Of a DNA stretch of 64,000 nt, positions 59,225-64,000 are shown one piece after another (position 1 is the first letter of the stretch; every line of letters starts with the position of its first letter). The DNA is from a virus. The DNA lies in the IMG/VR virus record IMGVR_UViG_3300020477_000990, positions 62,001 through 126,000 of that record; one strand, written 5' to 3'. A program made the position numbers and the translations under genes. The notes below the pieces were generated by a model. The model searched no databases. It worked only from the letters and a program-made list of their open reading frames with translations, and was not told the origin of the DNA.

Positions 59225-59477
59225 GATATAATACCTCTCTCTGTATAATATTTAATGTGAATGAGATGTATATTATCTGCAGGATAATTGAAATTAAAAA
59301 TATCTTTCTTTAAGTATTAAGAAAACCATTTATAACATATTTTTATGGAGGTCTGTGTGGGATAATTACATACACCTACTAGGCAAAAAGAGTTCATTAA
59401 ATTGAAGCTCATATATAGTTAGGTTTATTATTAGTAAGTTAGCTACGATAATCGTTTAAAAATGCTTATAAATTTAC

Positions 59478-59506
59478 TTACATTATAAACAATAATAACC
59501 TATAAT
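59478..59506 (+). promoter_or_regulatory. Sigma70-type promoter of the hairpin-array RNA
   Basis: TTACAT, a 17-bp spacer and TATAAT. The predicted start is near 59513. Two more TATAAT boxes lie within the next 50 bases. Confidence 0.5.
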
Positions 59507-59512
59507 GTTAGA

Positions 59513-59735
59513 GGCTAGACGACTTATAATAGTTTAAAAATGTCTTTTATAATGCCTCATTAGAGAGAACCTTAGATGTTCTCATTTTAGGAAGCCACAG
59601 TTTGCTTCCATTTAGGAAGACTTAGATTCTTCCATTTCGTAGACATTTGGTCTACACCGAAGGTGTACTAAAGTACTTAAAATGGCCTTCTTGCAGTTAT
59701 ACCTCGGCCGTCGATGACATAAGCCCGAGGTTTTT
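59513..59735 (+). ncRNA. Candidate ncRNA made of serial hairpins
   Basis: The gene-free interval 59225-59795 contains, after a promoter, four consecutive 17-20-base hairpins: GAGAAC/GTTCTC (59565), GGAAGC/GCTTCC (59590), GGAAGA/TCTTCC (59615) and GTAGAC/GTCTAC (59639). They are separated by ATTTTA, ATTTA and ATTTC. Loops 1 and 3 are both CTTAGAT. Two overlapping smaller hairpins (TACACC/GGTGTA and GTAC/GTAC) follow, then a terminator. The compensating stem differences argue for RNA structure. 59225-59477 holds nothing I recognise. Confidence 0.5.
59701..59735 (+). terminator. Intrinsic terminator of the hairpin-array RNA
   Basis: ACCTCGG pairs with CCGAGGT around a 17-base loop, followed by a T-run. 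Confidence 0.7.
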
Positions 59736-59795
59736 GCATATAATACGCAACAATTTAACAAATATGGTTAAATAACTTTAAGGAACCTAAATAAT

Positions 59796-60056
59796 ATGGC
59801 TCGTAAAAAGCAAACCTACACTATCGGTGACATTCCTAAAGCAAAAGAAGTGAAGAAAGTAACTCACACTATTCCTTCAACGCCTAAAAAATCATCTAAG
59901 CCAAAGAAAACAACTAAAATTAATAAGAAGATATCTAAAAGAGAAAAATTTCACGATTACCAGCAGGAAGAATCTAAAGGCATTGTAATGAACAATGCGT
60001 TTGCAGAAGCCTTTGCAAAAGCTGGGATAACAAAAGAAAGTTTTAATAAAAAGTAA
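59796..60056 (+). CDS. Small Lys-rich protein (86 aa)
   Basis: Residues 15-55 are dominated by Lys, Ser, Thr and Pro (KKSSKPKKTTKINKKISK), like histone-H1-type tails; the C-terminus (NNAFAEAFAKAGIT) is helical. It may bind nucleic acid. TTAAATA at 59768 and an AAGGAAC site precede the ATG. It converges on the next gene with no gap. Confidence 0.55.
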   Translation: MARKKQTYTIGDIPKAKEVKKVTHTIPSTPKKSSKPKKTTKINKKISKREKFHDYQQEESKGIVMNNAFAEAFAKAGITKESFNKK

Positions 60057-60245
60057 TTACTTTTTAGGTTTAAACTGAGTAAGTTTAGTTACTTTACCTT
60101 TTGCAACATCAACTGATCTACTAACTTTACTACCAACACCTTTAACACCGTCTACTGCTTTAGACGTAATGCCTTTAGCACCGTCAGTAATTTTAGATCC
60201 CGCTTTCTTAATAGGGTCTGTAATTTTTTTAAATAAGTTTTTCAT
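60057..60245 (-). CDS. Small basic Gly/Lys/Val-rich protein (62 aa)
   Basis: A low-complexity basic sequence with repeated KxxG and VxGVK units (AGSKITDGAKGITSKAVDGV). It is possibly membrane-active or nucleic-acid binding. Its own late element is 7 bases upstream. No family recognised. Confidence 0.5.
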   Translation of the reverse strand: MKNLFKKITDPIKKAGSKITDGAKGITSKAVDGVKGVGSKVSRSVDVAKGKVTKLTQFKPKK

Positions 60246-60251
60246 AATGTA

Positions 60252-60473
60252 CTATTTATCTAGATTTTCTACTATTACAGGTAGTACAGGATAATTATCT
60301 TCTACTGTACGTTCTTCTTCAGTAGTTATTGCCTTAGGCATAACAAATGTCTTTTGAATGCTTATATCTGGCATATCATTGAAGCTATTGCCCGAAATAC
60401 TTACTTTAGTACCACTACAAGCTGTTAATAACAGCAATACTAATATAATTATAACTAACCAAAATACTCTCAT
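60252..60473 (-). CDS. Small lipoprotein (73 aa)
   Basis: A hydrophobic signal (FWLVIIILVLLLLTAC) ends in the lipobox LTAC at Cys19. The mature part (about 55 residues) is acidic with proline. It overlaps the preceding gene by 4 bases. It could be an outer spanin-like or exclusion protein; unproven. Confidence 0.65.
   Translation of the reverse strand: MRVFWLVIIILVLLLLTACSGTKVSISGNSFNDMPDISIQKTFVMPKAITTEEERTVEDNYPVLPVIVENLDK
60253..60259 (-). promoter_or_regulatory. T4-type late promoter, near-leaderless geometry
   Basis: Minus-strand ATAAATA, 7 bases, then ATG 60245. It lies inside the 3' end of the lipoprotein gene. Confidence 0.4.
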
Positions 60474-60658
60474 GTAGAAGTTTTACCGCTAAATCCTTTA
60501 GCTACTTTACCCTTATTAGGACCTTTTTTGATAACATAACTTTGTGTACCATGCCCACCAATTTCAACTTCTTTACGTAAAGTCCTATGAAGTACTTTTT
60601 CTTTATTCTTTTTTTGAAGATTCTTACTATGTGCTTCTAATCCTTTAGTATCTCTCAT
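60470..60658 (-). CDS. Small basic protein (62 aa)
   Basis: A Lys/Arg/Gly-rich soluble protein (LEAHSKNLQKKNKEKV, KKGPNKGKVAKGFSGK). Two bases separate it from the bL31 gene and it overlaps the lipoprotein gene by 4. It is perhaps RNA binding, given the ribosomal neighbour. No family recognised. Confidence 0.5.
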   Translation of the reverse strand: MRDTKGLEAHSKNLQKKNKEKVLHRTLRKEVEIGGHGTQSYVIKKGPNKGKVAKGFSGKTST

Positions 60659-60660
60659 AA

Positions 60661-60894
60661 CTAATCCTTTTTAGAAAATATATCGCCGTACTTGGATCTA
60701 AAAGATGCAACACGACCTTTTTCTTTAACACGTTTTGCTTTGCCTGGATTCCATGCTGGATGATCTGTTGGATCGGTTTCTAGTTTCATTACATCACCTT
60801 CTTTACCCCATGTTGATTTTGTTTTAAAGGTAGTACCATCAGTTCGTTGAACGATGATCATATGGTAGTCAGGATGTGTACCGTCTTTTTTCAT
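60661..60894 (-). CDS. rpmE: Ribosomal protein bL31
   Basis: [20 protein letters not shown], followed by [26 protein letters not shown], is a near-textbook bL31 sequence of the Cys-free alphaproteobacterial form, at the normal 77 residues. bL31 bridges the 50S and 30S subunits and exchanges readily, so a phage copy could enter host ribosomes. It lies in a leftward run of small late genes. Phage-encoded ribosomal proteins have been described; bL31 is among the rarer ones as far as I recall. Confidence 0.88.
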   Translation of the reverse strand: MKKDGTHPDYHMIIVQRTDGTTFKTKSTWGKEGDVMKLETDPTDHPAWNPGKAKRVKEKGRVASFRSKYGDIFSKKD

Positions 60895-60895
60895 A

Positions 60896-61108
60896 TTACT
60901 CCAATATCAATTTATTAATGGACCATGATCCATCAATGTTTTGCTCTAGCTCTGCTTTAGATCTGATACATTTATATTGTATCTGATTTTTGGCTTGTCT
61001 TTCGGCTACTCTCTTGCCTTTTAAACATTCGGACATAGAGTCTTGTATTCTATGTTCCTTAATCTCATGATTAACAAACATTAAAAGAGCTATAACTGTT
61101 TCGATCAT
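60896..61108 (-). CDS. Small protein with N-terminal hydrophobic segment (70 aa)
   Basis: A short hydrophobic start ([12 protein letters not shown]) may be a weak membrane anchor, followed by a charged helix with two Cys. The gene overlaps the upstream coiled-coil gene by 4 bases. No family recognised. Confidence 0.5.
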   Translation of the reverse strand: MIETVIALLMFVNHEIKEHRIQDSMSECLKGKRVAERQAKNQIQYKCIRSKAELEQNIDGSWSINKLILE

Positions 61109-61515
61109 TTATTATCTCCATTAGCAAAATCTCTCTGCTTATCTTTTAACTTCTCAATATCTGTTGCCATCTTTTCAACTTGTTTAGTTAAGAAGTCAAT
61201 GTTAACTTTGTTAGTCATATTTGATTCTAGAATCTTTTCCATTTTTTCCACAGATTTATATAAGTCTTCAACTAACATAAAAAGTTCTGCTTCACCAGAT
61301 GATTTACCTAACTCACCACGTGGATATTTGATTCTAAATTCTGTATTTTGTTCTAAATCTTTTTCAATTAAAGTTAATTTTGTGCTATGCTGATTAAGTT
61401 GTTCAGTAACACCAAAGTAAGCCCAAACTCCAATACATACGGCACCAATTATGGCAATCATATTACGGATTGGCATACTAATAGAAGTGTTATCTGATAC
61501 ATCTAATCGTTTCAT
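61105..61515 (-). CDS. Membrane-anchored coiled-coil protein (136 aa)
   Basis: One transmembrane helix (NMIAIIGAVCIGVWAYFG, about 18-35) precedes a long coiled coil (TKLTLIEKDLEQ, and VDFLTKQVEKMATDIEKLKD-like heptads). This layout resembles inner spanins and some T4-like phage membrane proteins. The pair with the lipoprotein at 60252 could be a spanin system, though the genes are not nested. A late promoter lies 9 bases upstream. Confidence 0.55.
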   Translation of the reverse strand: MKRLDVSDNTSISMPIRNMIAIIGAVCIGVWAYFGVTEQLNQHSTKLTLIEKDLEQNTEFRIKYPRGELGKSSGEAELFMLVEDLYKSVEKMEKILESNMTNKVNIDFLTKQVEKMATDIEKLKDKQRDFANGDNK

Positions 61516-61524
61516 AGCGATTAG

Positions 61525-61531
61525 TATTTAT
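61525..61531 (-). promoter_or_regulatory. T4-type late promoter for the coiled-coil gene
   Basis: Minus-strand ATAAATA, 9 bases before ATG 61515. Confidence 0.45.
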
Positions 61532-61538
61532 TTGATTG

Positions 61539-61697
61539 CTACATGAATAAAGGTGAGAAGAAAAACAGGTCATACAACCAATATGCTAGTATTCCGTATA
61601 CTAGACCTTTTATGAAAGAAACCCAAGCTAATCCATACCAGCTCATACCAGTTATTTTCATGAATTTCTCACACATCTTTTTATGCCAGTTAATCAT
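61539..61697 (-). CDS. Small membrane protein (52 aa)
   Basis: ATG 61697 is chosen because a late element stands exactly 5 bases upstream; a longer frame from further upstream would run antisense through the nitroreductase start. The protein has one or two hydrophobic stretches (WYGLAWVSFIKGLVYGILAYW). No family recognised. Confidence 0.5.
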   Translation of the reverse strand: MINWHKKMCEKFMKITGMSWYGLAWVSFIKGLVYGILAYWLYDLFFFSPLFM

Positions 61698-61702
61698 ACT
61701 AA

Positions 61703-61709
61703 TATTTAT
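61703..61709 (-). promoter_or_regulatory. T4-type late promoter, leaderless geometry
   Basis: Minus-strand ATAAATA, then TTAGT (5 bases), then ATG 61697. It sits between divergent genes. Confidence 0.5.
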
Positions 61710-61726
61710 TTGATAAGTATACGTAT

Positions 61727-62431
61727 ATGTTAGAAGATTATCGTAAATTATGGGAAAGTCAAATAGATGAATTAAATAAATCTGAGTCTCCCATTCCAAG
61801 ATTATTAGCAAATAGATTTACTAGTAAAAGATTTGATACAACACCTGTACCTGAAAAGCATATGAAAGAAATAATGGATTCCATACAATGGACACCATGC
61901 AAAGGGGCTGTTCAAACATTTAAAGTTTGGGCAATAACAGATAGTTCTGAGGGCAAAGATCTTAAGCAAACAATATATAAAGAAGTTGCTACAACGTCAC
62001 CATTAAAAGCAAAAGAACTATTAGGCGAAGTAACTAATCCACAAGTACTTGCTCCGTTAGTATTAGTATTTTGGTCATATAGATATGGTGAAGAAGATGG
62101 TTATACAGGTTATGATATAGAGCAAAAAGAAATAATTGAAGGTCAACTAAACAGCAATTATGATGGACATAATACTGATCCAATTGCAATGGCGGCAATG
62201 AATGCTATACTAACTGCTGAATCATTAGGGCTTAATACTGCTTATTGTAAATGCTTTAATGAGCATGGATCAAAAAAGTTATTAGCTGGTAATAAAGATA
62301 AAAACTATAAACAATTAGAACTAATGGTAGGTATTGGTTACAACAGTATAGAAACTGCACAAAATAGAAAATGTTTTAATATTGGTAATGCTAATGCAAA
62401 AACAAGAACAGATTTATTTACTATAGTGTAA
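61727..62431 (+). CDS. Nitroreductase-family flavoprotein
   Basis: NRFTSKRFDTTPVPEKHMKEIMDSIQWTPCKGAVQTFKVWAI is the FMN-binding opening of nitroreductases (split here: RFTSKRF, then TPCKGAVQ). AMAAMNAILTAESLGLNTAYCKCF is the second FMN segment, and MVGIGY the C-terminal loop. Length 234 residues is normal. The family reduces nitro, quinone or enone groups with NAD(P)H, and includes flavin destructases and tailoring enzymes. Confidence 0.8.
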   Translation: MLEDYRKLWESQIDELNKSESPIPRLLANRFTSKRFDTTPVPEKHMKEIMDSIQWTPCKGAVQTFKVWAITDSSEGKDLKQTIYKEVATTSPLKAKELLGEVTNPQVLAPLVLVFWSYRYGEEDGYTGYDIEQKEIIEGQLNSNYDGHNTDPIAMAAMNAILTAESLGLNTAYCKCFNEHGSKKLLAGNKDKNYKQLELMVGIGYNSIETAQNRKCFNIGNANAKTRTDLFTIV

Positions 62432-62735
62432 CGCCAGGCGCTTCAGCAATATTTTGATAATCAACTAAATCATAAAACTCATCTTTAGTTAATAAAACAC
62501 CCATTTCTTTTAATTCTTCCCAATTGTCATTTAAATGACTTAATAAATGATCACGTTGTTCATGAACACCTTGCTCTACATCTTGATCCCATTCATTTAT
62601 TTCATAGATAGAATCTAGTCGCTCATCTATTTCAAGTATTTTTGCTACAATCAAATGACTTTGGTTAATTAATTCCCGGTATTTTTTATGATCCAGTTTT
62701 AGTTTTATTATTAATTCATCATATTTTCTTTTCAT
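62421..62735 (-). CDS. Uncharacterised coiled-coil protein (104 aa)
   Basis: ATG 62735 is preferred because a CTAAATA late element ends exactly 5 bases upstream; an ATG 15 bases further upstream would place that element inside the gene. The protein is helical and charged (KYRELINQSHLIVAKILEID). Its 3' end overlaps the nitroreductase gene by 11 bases. Confidence 0.55.
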   Translation of the reverse strand: MKRKYDELIIKLKLDHKKYRELINQSHLIVAKILEIDERLDSIYEINEWDQDVEQGVHEQRDHLLSHLNDNWEELKEMGVLLTKDEFYDLVDYQNIAEAPGVTL

Positions 62736-62740
62736 AAAAG

Positions 62741-62747
62741 TATTTAG
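62741..62747 (-). promoter_or_regulatory. T4-type late promoter, leaderless geometry
   Basis: Minus-strand CTAAATA, then CTTTT (5 bases), then ATG 62735. Confidence 0.5.
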
Positions 62748-62806
62748 CATAGAAAATGACGTATTTTCTCATTGACATCGTCCAATAATTCAGCTATTAT
62801 TTTATT

Positions 62807-63043
62807 ATGTTTATAGATAATGAAAAAGAAAATACTGAATTAATTTATGATGAATACATGACCTTCACATTTAATTTAATTAAAGAAGGAACTGATCCTC
62901 TACAATGTGCTGGAGTAATGATGGCTCAAGCATTAATGCATTATAAATCAGCATTAAGCCATGATGAGTATAATAAAATGGTTGAATTAATGTATGACTC
63001 TAAAGATTCTGTAAAGCAATTTCCAAAGCCAAAGTTGAATTAA
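62807..63043 (+). CDS. Uncharacterised helical protein (78 aa)
   Basis: An acidic, soluble helical protein (IYDEYMTFTFNLIKEGTDPL, MMAQALMHYKSALSHDEYN). This looks like a small conserved phage protein, but I cannot name a family. It overlaps the convergent sulfotransferase-like gene by 4 bases. Confidence 0.55.
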   Translation: MFIDNEKENTELIYDEYMTFTFNLIKEGTDPLQCAGVMMAQALMHYKSALSHDEYNKMVELMYDSKDSVKQFPKPKLN

Positions 63044-63900
63044 AAGTTAAATAATTTACGATTAACTGAATTATTGTTAATAATTAAATTATTTTTATTA
63101 TATTTTAGTTCATTATTTTTATCTAAGTTAAATGTTTTAGATATAAGATCCCAATCTTCCCAAAATAATTTTTTATTTTTAATTAATTTTATCTTTTCGT
63201 CAGTTGAATTAAACATTTTTCTTGCAGTACCTTTACCAGGAACAATAGGGTTGTCTCCACCTCCTTGATAATATTGATCCCCTAGTAATATTTTTGCATC
63301 AGATTGACTATAATCTCCTTTTAAATCTTCATAAAATGCAATATGATTTATTGTTAAAGGATAAAAATGTAATAATGAATAATCAATTGTTAATTCTTTA
63401 ATAAAATCAATAGCCATTTTGTGATTATAATCTATTTCACCTGTTTTTAATAAGTCTTTTATTATTTCTTTATTCAAATCACACAAAATACCTCTACTAA
63501 TACTTTTCTTATCTTTTCCTTTTCCTAGTATATCCCAATGCTTTCCACCTTCTGGTAGCAATATTTGAGTATGCACTAAAAAGGATAAAAATACTTCAAA
63601 TATATTCTTTCTAATTAATAATATAGTATGATAATACTCTTTTTTTAATTTTCTATCTAGATATGGTAATGCTTTGTAAAAATCAACAGCCATTTGCGGA
63701 CTACTTATAATAACATTATGCTCATCTTTTATTTTAGCTTTTTCATATAGGTTATAATTCGTCAATTTTGATCTATAATAATTTCTCATATTAATAGGCT
63801 TATATCCTCGCGGTGCTTTATATTCAGCTATTAAATCACTACCGTAGGTACTCCCATTGTGACTTAACCCTATAAAAATGATATCTTTATCTTTGCTCAT
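63040..63900 (-). CDS. Sulfotransferase-like protein
   Basis: FIGLSHNGSTYGSDLI near residue 10 resembles the 5'-phosphosulfate loop (xxxSGST), and ILLIRKNIFEVFLSFLV near 95 resembles the 3'-phosphate motif RxxxxxxxS. The rest fits a P-loop-type sulfotransferase of 286 residues, but the basic catalytic residue is not obvious. A second sulfotransferase is at 41711. A TTAAATA element lies 8 bases upstream. Confidence 0.45.
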   Translation of the reverse strand: MSKDKDIIFIGLSHNGSTYGSDLIAEYKAPRGYKPINMRNYYRSKLTNYNLYEKAKIKDEHNVIISSPQMAVDFYKALPYLDRKLKKEYYHTILLIRKNIFEVFLSFLVHTQILLPEGGKHWDILGKGKDKKSISRGILCDLNKEIIKDLLKTGEIDYNHKMAIDFIKELTIDYSLLHFYPLTINHIAFYEDLKGDYSQSDAKILLGDQYYQGGGDNPIVPGKGTARKMFNSTDEKIKLIKNKKLFWEDWDLISKTFNLDKNNELKYNKNNLIINNNSVNRKLFNF

Positions 63901-63931
63901 TGTATATGTATTTAACTACCATTGAATTAAC

Positions 63932-63962
63932 TTGACTTTTCCGCAGAAAACTGCTATAAATA
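63932..63962 (+). promoter_or_regulatory. Overlapping sigma70-type and late promoters
   Basis: TTGACT, a 17-bp spacer and TATAAA form a host-type promoter whose -10 box is also a T4 late element (TATAAATA, 63955-63962). ATG 63969 follows after 6 bases. Confidence 0.5.
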
Positions 63963-63968
63963 TAGAGT

Positions 63969-64000
63969 ATGGAAAAGAAAATAAAGAAATTATTATCAAA
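63969..64000 (+). CDS. Start of a gene cut by the window end
   Basis: A frame opening MEKKIKKLLS runs off the window. The start is supported only by the promoter immediately upstream. No function can be given. Confidence 0.4.
   Translation, partial: MEKKIKKLLS

Noticed and set aside
59560-59680. The hairpin series as a CRISPR array.
   Set aside because: The units are 17-25 bases, the stems differ from each other, there are no constant repeats with unique spacers, and no cas genes are present.
1-64000. A host chromosomal segment instead of phage.
   Set aside because: Suf, tmRNA, bL31 and TonB genes could suggest a cell. However, fibre proteins, the DsbA-like protein, late promoters, tRNA clusters and rows of overlapping tiny genes occur throughout and on both sides of those genes.

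Overview
The window is an AT-rich (roughly 30% G+C by eye), gene-dense stretch that reads as part of a large T4-like marine myovirus genome, probably one infecting an alphaproteobacterium. The phage assignment rests on tail-fibre-type proteins (48932-53881), a T4 DsbA-like late-transcription protein (35115-35372), many TAAATA-type T4 late promoters, phage tRNAs and many tiny overlapping genes. The alphaproteobacterial host is inferred from a circularly permuted, two-piece tmRNA gene (about 32984-33235) and an alphaproteobacterial-looking ribosomal protein bL31 (60661-60894). Host and genome identity are inferences; no database was searched.

Layout. 1-10.8 kb (+): a DUF6580 membrane protein and a full-length BtuB-like TonB-dependent receptor, then a tightly overlapping operon of fatty-acid desaturase, SufB, two short-chain dehydrogenases, a GNAT-like protein, a cobalamin-binding radical SAM enzyme, two prolyl-hydroxylase-like oxygenases, SufC and a short SufD. 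10.8-12.0 kb (-): a SET-domain protein and an Asp/Asn-hydroxylase-like protein. 12.16-30.1 kb (+): an 18-kb run of mostly overlapping genes with five radical SAM enzymes, an aminotransferase-like protein, a QueC-like PP-loop enzyme, a carbamoyltransferase, a nucleotide-sugar dehydrogenase, a ferredoxin-NADP reductase, a second desaturase and a string of 2-oxoglutarate/Fe(II) oxygenase-like proteins. 30.2-36.9 kb: a candidate operator/promoter region, a train of tiny genes, the tmRNA, another radical SAM gene, DsbA and small enzymes. 36.9-41.6 kb: tRNAs interleaved with an FAD oxidoreductase, a Pit-like phosphate permease and a class II aaRS-like catalytic domain. 41.7-48.8 kb: sulfotransferase, glycosyltransferase-like and radical SAM genes, an unexplained GC-richer structured stretch (45.5-45.9 kb), then a leftward QueC-like gene with two TauD-like oxygenase genes. 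48.9-53.9 kb (+): tail/fibre genes. 54-59.2 kb: a leftward cassette of two radical SAM genes, a QueC-like gene, an SGNH-like gene and a HAD phosphatase. 59.2-64 kb: a hairpin-rich ncRNA locus, bL31, small late genes, a nitroreductase and a sulfotransferase-like protein.

How the parts may work together. The window encodes ten radical SAM proteins (4Fe-4S, SAM-dependent) and about thirteen candidate Fe(II)/2-oxoglutarate oxygenases. Alongside them lie an Fe-S assembly scaffold (SufB, SufC, mini-SufD), a ferredoxin/flavodoxin reductase that could supply electrons, and a possible vitamin B12 uptake pair that could feed the B12-dependent radical SAM enzyme. Three QueC-like paralogues, a carbamoyltransferase, UDP-sugar dehydrogenase, aminotransferase, SDRs and sulfotransferases suggest synthesis or decoration of an unknown molecule, for example a hypermodified base, surface glycan, peptide or lipid. 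This looks like a phage-borne biosynthetic programme with its own cofactor support. Its product cannot be read from sequence alone.

Regulation. Host-type promoters with a 16-17-bp spacer and T4-type late promoters coexist. In at least six cases the late element WTAAATA sits exactly five bases before an ATG, which predicts leaderless late mRNAs. The aaRS-like gene carries one intrinsic-terminator structure in its leader and two more inside its coding sequence.
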